Counted from the stretch's first letter, positions 1-5,626 are shown. The stretch is DNA of 8,411 bases from Nitrospira defluvii (GCA_016199015.1 JACQHN010000201.1:1-8411); one strand, 5' to 3'. A program made the numbers and translations. The notes: generated by a model from the sequence alone, not told the origin.

Positions 1-261
1 CGGCATGTCCCCCGTGCATGTCGCCATGAGAATCATATCGAGCTCGCCGGCCGACACACCCGCCGCCTTCAAGGCCCGCTCTGCCGCAATCAGTCCCAGA
101 TCGGAGCAGGCCTGCCCCTCGGCCGCGATGCGGCGCTCGCGAATCCCGGTCCGTTCTCGGATCCAGTCATCGGACGTCGCGACCAGCTGCTCCAGCTCGG
201 CATTGGTCATCACCCGTTCCGGCGCATAGGACCCAGTCCCAGTGATTCGCGCTCGTATCAC
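1..261 (-). CDS. fabH: FabH, 3-oxoacyl-ACP synthase III (N-terminal 87 residues, runs off left edge)
   Basis: This is the start of the ketoacyl-ACP synthase that begins fatty-acid synthesis by condensing acetyl-CoA (or another acyl-CoA) with malonyl-ACP in the cytosol. The reading frame is open from a GTG at 259-261 to the window edge. Its protein begins with an [10 protein letters not shown] stretch, followed by a [18 protein letters not shown] block at about residues 28-45, which is the classic FabH N-terminal signature. The catalytic Cys, His and Asn lie beyond the window and cannot be checked. The GTG overlaps the plsX stop codon as GTGA (3 bases shared), so translation is probably coupled. 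The plsX-fabH order is the usual one in bacteria. Recognition is confident; only completeness is unknown. Confidence 0.93.
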   Translation of the reverse strand, partial: MIRARITGTGSYAPERVMTNAELEQLVATSDDWIRERTGIRERRIAAEGQACSDLGLIAAERALKAAGVSAGELDMILMATCTGDMP

Positions 262-1289
262 GCCTGCTTCCCCCCCGGTCGCTCGTCTTGGTGCCGTACG
301 AAACTTTCTTCAATATCGCGCTGGATCAGCTCATCCAACCGGGTCTCGGCCAAGCCCTTCGCCCGACGAATGGCATTCTTGATGGCCTTGGCAGATGAAC
401 GGCCATGGCAAATGATGGTCGTCCCATTCACGCCGAGCAGAGGGGCGCCGCCGAACTCGGCATAATCGATTTTTCGTTTCAGATTCAGCAACGGCCCTGC
501 AATCAATGGGTAGGCCAATCGACCGAGCCATGAACTCGAGAGCTCCTTCATGAGCAACTTCTTGATGACTTCGGCGACGCCTTCGGAAATTTTCAGGGCC
601 ACATTGCCGATAAACCCGTCACAGACCACCACATCCGCGCTGCCGCTGTAGACTTCCCGCCCCTCGATGTTGCCGATAAAGTTCAGCGGACTCGCCTTCA
701 GCAGCTTGAAGGCTTCCTTGGTGACTTCATTTCCCTTGGTATCCTCTTCTCCGATGCTCAGGAGCCCAACGCGCGGATTGGGCTTGGCATAGAGGTGCTT
801 GGCAAATTCATTGCCCATCAACGCAAACTGCTCCAGATGCTGCGCCGAACAATCGACATTGGCGCCGACATCCAGCATCACGGCGCTCCCCGTCAGCGTG
901 GGCAACATCGTGGCGATCGCCGGACGCTCCACTCCCTTGGTTAATCCCAGCACGAAGAAGGAGGCGACCATGCTCGCGCCGGTATTACCCGGACTCACCA
1001 CCGCATCGGCTTCACCGGATTTCACGAGTTCCGTCGCCACCCAAATCGACGAGTCTCGCTTTTTCCGAGCCACTGACGCCGGCGACTCATGCATCTCCAC
1101 CACCTGCGGCGCATGGTGAATGGTGATACGCGCATCGGTGCAGCGGAGCTTCCGGCAGGCGGCAGTCAGCTCGTCTTCTTTGCCAACCAGGATGACGCCG
1201 ACACCCAGCTCCTGCGCGGCTTGCATCGCGCCTTCAATGACCGGGGCTGGTCCGTGGTCTCCGCCCATCGCATCGACGGCAATCTTCAT
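258..1289 (-). CDS. plsX: PlsX, phosphate acyltransferase
   Basis: PlsX converts acyl-ACP and inorganic phosphate to acyl-phosphate, the acyl donor PlsY uses to acylate glycerol-3-phosphate, so it links fatty-acid and phospholipid synthesis. It is a peripheral membrane-associated enzyme. The 343 residues match the family's usual length of about 330-360. The sequence opens with [16 protein letters not shown], has SPGNTGASM at about residues 99-107, and carries a conserved C-terminal block around residues 272-300 ([14 protein letters not shown], then [13 protein letters not shown]). The ATG at 1289 is chosen because the family motif starts exactly there, although no convincing Shine-Dalgarno precedes it. 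It lies 151 bp after rpmF, the widest gap in this gene run, which may hold its own promoter. It overlaps fabH downstream. Confidence 0.97.
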   Translation of the reverse strand: MKIAVDAMGGDHGPAPVIEGAMQAAQELGVGVILVGKEDELTAACRKLRCTDARITIHHAPQVVEMHESPASVARKKRDSSIWVATELVKSGEADAVVSPGNTGASMVASFFVLGLTKGVERPAIATMLPTLTGSAVMLDVGANVDCSAQHLEQFALMGNEFAKHLYAKPNPRVGLLSIGEEDTKGNEVTKEAFKLLKASPLNFIGNIEGREVYSGSADVVVCDGFIGNVALKISEGVAEVIKKLLMKELSSSWLGRLAYPLIAGPLLNLKRKIDYAEFGGAPLLGVNGTTIICHGRSSAKAIKNAIRRAKGLAETRLDELIQRDIEESFVRHQDERPGGKQA

Positions 1290-1404
1290 GTGCGGTTAGC
1301 GGTCCACGGATAGAGAGATGAAGAGTCGTGTAGAGACGCCTTGCCGGCTAAGACCTGAACGGCCTCACGCGTCACATGGCATCGGATCGTGATCACGGTG
1401 GACA

Positions 1405-1410
1405 ATTGTA
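1405..1410 (-). promoter_or_regulatory. Possible internal -10 box upstream of plsX
   Basis: In the 151-bp rpmF-plsX gap the minus strand reads GGATACAATTG, giving a TACAAT hexamer that matches five of six bases of the sigma-70 -10 box. The region 16-18 bp upstream is T-rich but does not resemble TTGACA. A GTGATCAC palindrome at 1389-1396 lies just downstream. This would allow plsX-fabH to be expressed apart from the ribosomal genes. It is a weak call because it rests on one hexamer. Confidence 0.3.
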
Positions 1411-1426
1411 TCCGAATCACGTCTGG

Positions 1427-1467
1427 AAAAGAAAATGCGGTTAGGATTCCTCGACGACGATGACCGC
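1427..1467 (-). terminator. Attenuator-like hairpin at the end of rpmF
   Basis: On the minus strand the end of rpmF contains GCGGT (1463-1467). About 21 bases later comes ACCGC (1437-1441), followed directly by ATTTTCTTTT. A five-bp stem with a long loop before a T-rich run could reduce read-through from the ribosomal genes into plsX. The stem is short and the loop large, so this is a low-confidence partial terminator. Confidence 0.25.
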
Positions 1468-1626
1468 CTTCCCCTTGTAGGTCCCGCAATTCATGCATGT
1501 GTAGTGCGGCAGTTTCAACTCGTGGCACTGCGGGCAGAGCGAAAATCCTGGGGGAACCAGCCTCGTCTTAGCCGTTCGCCGCATGTCTCGCCGGGACCGT
1601 GAGTGTTTGTGTTTTGGATTTGCCAT
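1441..1626 (-). CDS. rpmF: 50S ribosomal protein L32
   Basis: L32 is a small zinc-ribbon protein of the large ribosomal subunit. The 61-residue product begins [18 protein letters not shown], the standard L32 N-terminus. It has two zinc-binding pairs, C31-x2-C34 and C44-x2-C47, so it is the zinc-coordinating form. An upstream in-frame ATG would add seven residues, but the start at 1626 is preferred: GAAGGAG lies five bases ahead of it and the family N-terminus begins there. It follows the DUF177 gene by 38 bp, the usual yceD-rpmF pairing, and precedes plsX. Zinc-free L32 paralogues exist in some bacteria; none is visible here. Confidence 0.97.
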   Translation of the reverse strand: MANPKHKHSRSRRDMRRTAKTRLVPPGFSLCPQCHELKLPHYTCMNCGTYKGKAVIVVEES

Positions 1627-1664
1627 GACGACTCCTTCAACGGGCACAGGACCCGGTTAACAGA

Positions 1665-2255
1665 CTATGCGTTTCCATCTTTCAACTGGCGCCCTCGCAG
1701 CACACGAAACGGGCTCGGCCCCGGCACCGGAGGACAGGCACAGCGACGATCGTTGAGATTCTGCCCGCATTGCGGACAGAGCCCAAGACAGTCTTCTCGA
1801 CACAACGGCTGCATCGGAGCAGCCAAGATGACCTGTTCGCGCACCATCGGAGCTAGATCGAGGTGGTCACCCTGATAGAGGTACACCTCGTCTTCCTCTT
1901 CCGCCTCTTCGACAGGCTCAACCGGCTGAGCGGCTCGCCTCAGGCTTCTCCGACCCTGGTCCGCTGACGGCTTGGTGATCTCATCGGGTTGCCGAACAAA
2001 CTCCGCGTACAGAGAAACGACGAGCGGATCGGAAAAATCCGTGAGACAGCGCACGCATTGTCGAATCGCTGTCCCCTCCAAGGTTCCGGTGACCGCAATC
2101 GGGCCGTCCTGCTGAACCAGCTCCAGGTGGATCGTGAGCGGTCCCTCGAACTTCTCCTCCGGCCCGTCCAAACCGAGCTGCGGCCCGCTTGCGGTGCACG
2201 ACAGAGATAGCCCCTCCGAAACGATATCGACGATCGCTAGGTTGAGCGTATCCAT
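1665..2255 (-). CDS. DUF177/YceD-family protein
   Basis: This belongs to the DUF177 (YceD) family, which is nearly always encoded next to rpmF. Family members are linked to ribosomal RNA or large-subunit maturation, but the biochemical role here is unknown. The predicted 196-residue product has the family's CVRCL block (C67, C70). A glutamate-rich linker spans about residues 112-124. The Cys-rich end has C152, C156, C160, C163, C172 and C174 (LCREDCLGLCPQCGQNLN), probably binding zinc. The start is uncertain. ATG at 2255 matches where the family alignment normally begins but has a poor ribosome-binding site. A GTG at 2336 adds 27 residues, has GAGGG about seven bases upstream, and would shorten the gap to rpsR from 96 to 15 bp. 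I favour 2255 on family length. Confidence 0.88.
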   Translation of the reverse strand: MDTLNLAIVDIVSEGLSLSCTASGPQLGLDGPEEKFEGPLTIHLELVQQDGPIAVTGTLEGTAIRQCVRCLTDFSDPLVVSLYAEFVRQPDEITKPSADQGRRSLRRAAQPVEPVEEAEEEDEVYLYQGDHLDLAPMVREQVILAAPMQPLCREDCLGLCPQCGQNLNDRRCACPPVPGPSPFRVLRGRQLKDGNA

Positions 2256-2351
2256 AGGCACCGTCACAGTGGGGAATGCCGTCTCCGAACAGAGCGAGAG
2301 ACCGGCCGCTCGGCCACCTGATTCAAGACTCACCACATCCTATCCCTCGCC

Positions 2352-2609
2352 CTATCGCTCTTCGGCAAAACTAACCAAGGCGATCTGGCGCGCCCGCTTC
2401 ACCGCCACGGTCAATACGCGCTGGTGCTGCAGACAATTCCCGGAGATGCGCCGCGGGACAATCCGTCCGCGTTCCGTCAAAAAGTTCCGCAACAGACCGA
2501 CATCTTTAAAATCGATCGGCGCTTTATCGACGCAAAATCGGCACGGCTTGCGGCGTTGGAAAAACCGGCCGCCTCCGCCCCCGCCATTACCACGTTCTCC
2601 TCGTTCCAT
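2352..2609 (-). CDS. rpsR: 30S ribosomal protein S18
   Basis: S18 binds S6 on the platform of the small ribosomal subunit. The 85-residue product has a flexible N-terminus with a run of six glycines (residues 9-14), then RRKPCRFC with C23 and C26, and the core [19 protein letters not shown]. This is the S18 signature, including the arginine-rich 16S rRNA-binding segment. With another Cys in the NCLQHQR segment, it may be a zinc-binding form. GGAGG lies five bases before the ATG. The gene begins 15 bp after the ssb stop, keeping the widespread rpsF-ssb-rpsR order. rplI, which usually follows rpsR, is absent; the DUF177 gene comes next. Confidence 0.97.
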   Translation of the reverse strand: MERGERGNGGGGGGRFFQRRKPCRFCVDKAPIDFKDVGLLRNFLTERGRIVPRRISGNCLQHQRVLTVAVKRARQIALVSFAEER

Positions 2610-2624
2610 GCTCGCCTCCGTCTG

Positions 2625-3017
2625 CTACGACTGTTCGTCTTCGTATGAGGGTTCTTCGCGCGGGCCGCCGCTCTCGCCTCCGGCCTCGCCCCGCTTCGGC
2701 AGAAAGGTCACACCCTGCGCCACGACTTCATGCTTGCTGCGCTTCTGGCCGTCCTCCGTCTCCCAACGACGCTGCTGGAGCCGGCCATCGATGATGACGC
2801 CGTTGCCCTTGCTCAGATACTGTCCACAATGTTCCGCCTGCTTGCCAAACACCACGATGTCGATGAAGCAGACTTCTTCCTTGAGCTCCTCCGCCTGCTT
2901 AAAACGCCGACTTGTCGCCAAGCCAAAGCTGGCGACCGGCGTCCCGCTCGGCGTATACCGCAGCTCGGGATTGCGGGTCAGATTCCCGACCAGAATAACT
3001 TTATTGAACCCCGCCAA
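2625..3017 (-). CDS. ssb: Single-stranded DNA-binding protein
   Basis: SSB coats single-stranded DNA during replication, repair and recombination, normally as a tetramer of OB folds. The 130-residue product opens MAGFNKVILVGNLTRNPELRYTPSG and continues through VASFGLATS and FIDIVVFGKQAE, which together define the SSB OB fold over about residues 1-105. The start is TTG at 3017, supported by AAGGAG six bases upstream, and overlaps the end of rpsF by 17 bp. The tail is short and ends EEPSYEDEQS. It is acidic but lacks the DDDIPF-type hydrophobic tip that recruits partner proteins in most bacteria. The position between rpsF and rpsR is the canonical one and argues that this is the main SSB. Confidence 0.96.
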   Translation of the reverse strand: MAGFNKVILVGNLTRNPELRYTPSGTPVASFGLATSRRFKQAEELKEEVCFIDIVVFGKQAEHCGQYLSKGNGVIIDGRLQQRRWETEDGQKRSKHEVVAQGVTFLPKRGEAGGESGGPREEPSYEDEQS

Positions 3018-3354
3018 CGGTGGCTCCTTGTGGTGCCGGCACGGGCGCGCCTCTCGGTGGAGCAGGCTCCTGCTCCAACTTCACGGTCAGAAATTTAATG
3101 ATCGAATCTTCGAGCCGGTAGGAACGTTCGAGTTCGGCGATCACCGCCCCTGGCCCCTTGAAGTAGAAGTAGACGTACGTGCCTTTGCGCTCACGCTTAA
3201 TCTCGTAGGCGAGTTTCTTGCGGCCCCAATTCTCAGCCCGCTCGAGCGTGGCCCCGTTCTTAGTCACGGTGCCCTTCATCTTCTCAATCAGCGCAGTCGT
3301 CTCTTCGTCGCTTAACGACGGACGAATAATAAACAGGGACTCGTAGAGTTCCAT
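3001..3354 (-). CDS. rpsF: 30S ribosomal protein S6
   Basis: S6 pairs with S18 on the small-subunit platform. The 117-residue product starts MELYESLFIIRPSLSDEE and contains WGRKKLAYEIKRERKGTYVYF, both typical of S6. The C-terminus is a Pro/Ala/Gly-rich tail (about residues 96-117), variable in the family. The start at 3354 is preferred over an in-frame codon 33 bases upstream: AGGAGG sits seven bases ahead and the homologous N-terminus begins here. It is the first gene of the operon, behind a strong promoter and a structured leader. Its 3' end overlaps ssb by 17 bp, so the Shine-Dalgarno of ssb lies within its coding sequence. Confidence 0.97.
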   Translation of the reverse strand: MELYESLFIIRPSLSDEETTALIEKMKGTVTKNGATLERAENWGRKKLAYEIKRERKGTYVYFYFKGPGAVIAELERSYRLEDSIIKFLTVKLEQEPAPPRGAPVPAPQGATVGGVQ

Positions 3355-3367
3355 GCAGAATCCTCCT

Positions 3368-3432
3368 GGGCATCGGCCCCCATTCACAGATGGGAGCGAG
3401 GTGTAGGTACGCCGGACAAGCCGGAACGAGCT
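3368..3432 (-). promoter_or_regulatory. Structured rpsF leader; candidate S6:S18 autoregulatory RNA
   Basis: Between the predicted transcription start (about 3432) and rpsF, three hairpins can be drawn on the minus strand. CCGG-CUUGU-CCGG spans 3412-3424. CUCCCAU-CUGUGA-AUGGGGG spans 3377-3396 with seven pairs. GGGC-CGAU-GCCC spans 3368-3379 and ends next to the AGGAGG ribosome-binding site. The last two share the same G-run, so they are mutually exclusive. rpsF leaders in many bacteria bind the S6:S18 complex to repress translation. Whether this is a member of that RNA family has not been tested against its covariance model. Confidence 0.35.
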
Positions 3433-3438
3433 AGCGAA

Positions 3439-3466
3439 AGTATCACAGCCTCAAAGAATGTGTCAA
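3439..3466 (-). promoter_or_regulatory. Sigma-70 promoter of the rpsF operon
   Basis: The minus strand carries a perfect TTGACA (3461-3466), a 16-bp spacer, and GATACT (3439-3444), which matches four of six -10 bases. The -10 is preceded by TG-n, so it is an extended -10 (TGTGATACT). Transcription would start near 3432, giving a leader of about 78 nt before rpsF. This is the best-matching promoter in the window and fits a ribosomal-protein operon. Confidence 0.72.
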
Positions 3467-3483
3467 ACAGGCCGGAATAATTT

Positions 3484-3527
3484 CCCCGTACACAGGAGGC
3501 GACATCGCCACTGAGGAATGGACGGGG
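3484..3527 (-). terminator. Possible terminator after the lipoprotein genes
   Basis: Downstream of the last lipoprotein gene the minus strand reads CCCCGT (3522-3527), an inner GGCG-ATGT-CGCC hairpin (3498-3509), then ACGGGG (3484-3489) followed by AAATTATT. A stem with an inner hairpin could end the envelope operon just before the rpsF promoter. There is no clean T-run, so confidence is low. Confidence 0.3.
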
Positions 3528-3570
3528 AGGAGGTAAACGATCCGAGCCGAGCCGACCCGACGAAGGTGGC

Positions 3571-3942
3571 TCAGTACTTTTTCCTGAATTGCGCCGGAGC
3601 ATGAGGTGGCGGCAAGGGACGCGACCCTGGCGAACCGGAGGGCTGATGCGCCCCGCTAAAGCCGCCATATCCACGATACCACCCAAGACCAAACGGTCCG
3701 TACGGAGACCCATAGTACCCAAGCGGATTCCCCCAGTAGCCAGCTCCATATCCATATCCGATCCCATACCCAATACCATATCCTGGGCCGGGCCAATAGG
3801 AATAGGACTGATCGCCCGCATAGCCTGGATCGACGACAAAGTCGCTTTTAGTGAGGCGCTCTGTTTGATGCATTGATTGGGCACAGGCCGTCGCCAACAG
3901 CATGACACAGAGGGCCAGCAGGCAGCGCGTAGATCGAGTCAT
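3571..3942 (-). CDS. Gly/Tyr-rich lipoprotein, paralogue of the upstream gene
   Basis: This is a predicted lipoprotein of 123 residues and unknown function. It has a basic start (MTRSTR), a hydrophobic stretch and a lipobox ending LLATAC, so C20 would be lipidated and Ala is the +2 residue. The mature part begins CAQSMHQTERL, passes through VDPGYAGD, then a Gly/Tyr repeat (YGIGYGIGYGYG, about residues 55-66). It ends in a Pro/Ser-rich tail with APAQFRKKY. It is clearly related to the 99-residue protein encoded 43 bp upstream, sharing QS-HQT-RL, VD-GYA, GYYGS and SGA-HPS/HQPS. The longer form differs mainly by the expanded GY repeat. TAGGAG precedes the ATG by nine bases. It is probably last in a barrel-lipoprotein-lipoprotein operon. 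No enzymatic motif is seen. Confidence 0.85.
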   Translation of the reverse strand: MTRSTRCLLALCVMLLATACAQSMHQTERLTKSDFVVDPGYAGDQSYSYWPGPGYGIGYGIGYGYGAGYWGNPLGYYGSPYGPFGLGWYRGYGGFSGAHQPSGSPGSRPLPPPHAPAQFRKKY

Positions 3943-3985
3943 GACTGCACTCTCCTAGCAAAGGCACCACATGCGACGAGTCTCC

Positions 3986-4285
3986 TCATGAGTTCTTCTC
4001 AAATTGCGGTGGCGCATTGGCCGGTGGTGTCGGGCGAGGCGAAGGCGGCCTCGACGGATGATTCGCGCCACTGTATCCGCCTCTAGACCATCCAAATCCT
4101 GAGCCATAGTATCCGAATGGATTCCACCACTGTCCTGGTCCGCGCCAATATGGTGCGTCTGCATAACCGGCATCCACGGGAAGACCCACGGACGCCAACC
4201 GGTCCGTTTGATGAAACGATTGATCACAGGCGGTCATGATCAGCACGACGCCCGACAGGAAGAGTGAGACGATCAATCGAGTCAT
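3986..4285 (-). CDS. Short Gly/Trp/Tyr-rich lipoprotein, tandem paralogue
   Basis: This is a predicted lipoprotein of 99 residues and unknown function. The signal peptide is MTRLIVSLFLSGVVLIM followed by TAC, placing the lipidated Cys at residue 20, the same position as in its downstream paralogue. The mature protein starts CDQSFHQTDRL, with Asp at +2, a residue that in E. coli keeps lipoproteins in the inner membrane. It continues with VDAGYADAPYWRGPG, WWNPFGYYGSGFGW and a proline-rich end (PPANAPPQFEKNS). AGGAGGG lies seven bases before the ATG and partly overlaps the stop of the upstream barrel gene. This implies one transcript and perhaps coupled translation. The sequence is low-complexity and structural rather than catalytic. 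Confidence 0.85.
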   Translation of the reverse strand: MTRLIVSLFLSGVVLIMTACDQSFHQTDRLASVGLPVDAGYADAPYWRGPGQWWNPFGYYGSGFGWSRGGYSGANHPSRPPSPRPTPPANAPPQFEKNS

Positions 4286-4297
4286 GGCTGTACCCTC

Positions 4298-4939
4298 CTA
4301 GAAATGGTAGGACACTCCCATGAATAGTTGATGCGCCCGATAGGTCGCGTCGAATCCGCCCACCGGTCCGAATGCCCCACCGAATCGAACGGTAGAGTCG
4401 GTATATTTGTATTCCGTAAAGAGCGCGACCTTCGGAGTCACGAACGCTCGAATGCCGACCAGCACATTCCCGCCGACCGACACCTGCGTATCACTCTCCG
4501 TCGTCGTAGATCGGCCAAGCCGCGCCACCAGCAACGCCGGACCGCCACCGATATACGGTTGCCAAGTGACGCCTGGATAGCGTAGCAGCACATTGGCCCC
4601 GATATTCGTCACGCTCAGATGAATGCCCGGCACATCGTCGAGGTTCTTAATGTGCGGGGTACTCTGAGAAACATCCAGTTCGAACCCGAACGGACCGTGC
4701 TGGGGGAAGAACCCCAGCTTGCCGCCGAAGGCCGGACTCGTTTTCAGATTGAAATTGGGTGCATCCAGCCCGGCAAGGGTTCCACTTCCACGCACATTGC
4801 GGAGGGGATCGGCGAAGTTCACCCCAACCTGGCCGGCCACGTACCATTCGGCCGAAGTCTGCGGAGGAAAGATACTGAGAAGTGAAGAGGCCAGAAGGCC
4901 CGCGAAGAATCCGATGCGCACACACCTGCGACACACCAT
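4298..4939 (-). CDS. Outer-membrane beta-barrel protein (OmpA/OmpW-like small barrel)
   Basis: The 213-residue product has a basic N-terminus, a hydrophobic core (about residues 9-25) and a likely signal-peptidase site after PQTSA (residue 30). The mature protein alternates polar and hydrophobic residues in strand-like pairs: EWYVAGQVGVNF, GFELDVSQS, GANVLLRY, PYIGGGPALLVARL, VGGNVLVGIRAF, KVALFTEYKYT and HQLFMGVSYHF. This pattern, a length near 180 mature residues and the terminal Phe are typical of small eight-stranded outer-membrane barrels. It may be a porin, an adhesin or a structural protein; the ligand is unknown. The start at 4939 has GGAG eight bases ahead and gives a clean signal peptide. 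An in-frame codon 126 bases upstream would bury it. It is first in the cluster with the two lipoproteins, 12 bp before the next start. Confidence 0.87.
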   Translation of the reverse strand: MVCRRCVRIGFFAGLLASSLLSIFPPQTSAEWYVAGQVGVNFADPLRNVRGSGTLAGLDAPNFNLKTSPAFGGKLGFFPQHGPFGFELDVSQSTPHIKNLDDVPGIHLSVTNIGANVLLRYPGVTWQPYIGGGPALLVARLGRSTTTESDTQVSVGGNVLVGIRAFVTPKVALFTEYKYTDSTVRFGGAFGPVGGFDATYRAHQLFMGVSYHF

Positions 4940-5161
4940 GGTTGATACTCCATGGGCGAGGCTTATCCTTATCCTACCAGGCGGCCAGCGCAGCAGGCTG
5001 GACAACTTTCCTCGCTCCACGTGAGGGATGTCGAATGCGATCGGCCGGAAGTTGCCGGAAGGCACTCGTCAGGTGGAGTCTTAGCAGGCTGCGGGAAAAC
5101 TCTGTTGGCGCGCTAGAAATTCAATAGCCCACACATGGAGCACTACAGAACAACGTCCCCG
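4940..5161. other. Intergenic stretch between barrel gene and palindromic element
   Basis: There is no convincing gene here. The stretch must hold the promoter for the barrel-lipoprotein cluster, but no good -35/-10 pair was found; GATAAGGATAAG on the minus strand near 4960-4975 is only suggestive. CCATGG occurs at 4936-4941 and 4950-4955, flanking the barrel gene's ribosome-binding region. A sequence at 5082-5099 resembles one end of the neighbouring 188-bp element. Confidence 0.6.
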
Positions 5162-5349
5162 CAGGATGCTCAAAAAGACCGTCCAGCGAGGCCGCAGCAA
5201 GCGAAGAGGCGACGCGTACTTCTCGGTACGTGGAGCCTCTGAGGTTCACGACGCGCTGAATAAAGCGCGTCACGTTTGTGAACGCCGCCGAGATAGTGAG
5301 GCGGCAGTGTCTTGCGAGAACGCCGCTGGCGGACTTTTTCAGCATCCTG
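5162..5349. repeat. 188-bp nested inverted-repeat element (MITE-like or structured repeat)
   Basis: The outer ends are imperfect inverted repeats. The left arm (5162-5188) starts CAGGATGCTCAAAAAG and the right arm (5324-5349) ends CTTTTTCAGCATCCTG; about 24 of 26-27 positions pair. Three more hairpins lie inside in order. AGAGGC/GCCTCT encloses CGTAC/GTACG (5205-5240). GTTCAC/GTGAAC encloses GACGCGC/GCGCGTC (5244-5283). GCCGCC/GGCGGC spans 5284-5305. No protein is encoded. Each strand has a GC stem followed by a five-T tract near the end, so the element could stop transcription in both directions. It resembles dispersed intergenic repeats I recall from Nitrospira, but copy number cannot be seen here. 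No clear target-site duplication is visible. Confidence 0.85.
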
Positions 5350-5562
5350 TTAGGGCTCGTTGCGGGCGGAGGAATTGTAGCGCAGATACAGTGCGATCCC
5401 ACCGGCGACGGCAATACCCACGCCCGCCAGGGCGCGGGTCCCGAAACTCAGCGGACCGACGAAAACTTCGGCCAAGCGCGGCAACGCCACCGTGGCCGCA
5501 ATGACCAACGCCAGCGCGATGAGATGAATTCGAAGATAGATAGGTTCGCCGGGTTTTCGCAT
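5350..5562 (-). CDS. Small two-helix membrane protein, hypothetical
   Basis: The 70-residue product is not recognised. It has a basic start (MRKPGEPIYLR), a hydrophobic helix at about residues 13-35 with an internal Pro-Arg, and a second Gly/Ala-rich helix at about residues 44-62. It ends with a polar tail (RYNSSARNEP). This fits a small inner-membrane protein with both termini on the same side. No strong ribosome-binding site precedes the ATG. It lies 88 bp after the dioxygenase gene and could be read from the same transcript. Its TAA stop at 5350-5352 directly abuts the 188-bp element, so the C-terminus could have been reshaped by insertion. The hydrophobic pattern favours a real gene over a chance frame. 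Confidence 0.55.
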   Translation of the reverse strand: MRKPGEPIYLRIHLIALALVIAATVALPRLAEVFVGPLSFGTRALAGVGIAVAGGIALYLRYNSSARNEP

Positions 5563-5626
5563 GCGTCAGAATGAAGACGAGAAGAGTGTACGAAGTCTGA
5601 CTCCATTATTCCACTGCAGAACACAC

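Noticed and set aside
1..1320. Plus-strand frames at 5-229, 799-1119 and 1089-1313
   Set aside because: They are antisense shadows of fabH and plsX.
2134..3315. Long plus-strand open frame (393 codons)
   Set aside because: It lies antisense to DUF177, rpsR, ssb and rpsF, all clear family members with ribosome-binding sites. Its protein is low-complexity Arg/Pro/Ser-rich, typical of a GC-driven shadow.
3384..3908. Minus-strand frame of 174 codons overlapping the longer lipoprotein
   Set aside because: It is a shifted frame of the lipoprotein gene, which has a proper lipobox, ribosome-binding site and paralogue. This frame would also cover the rpsF promoter.
5162..5349. CRISPR array
   Set aside because: The repeats are inverted and nested, not direct repeats with unique spacers.
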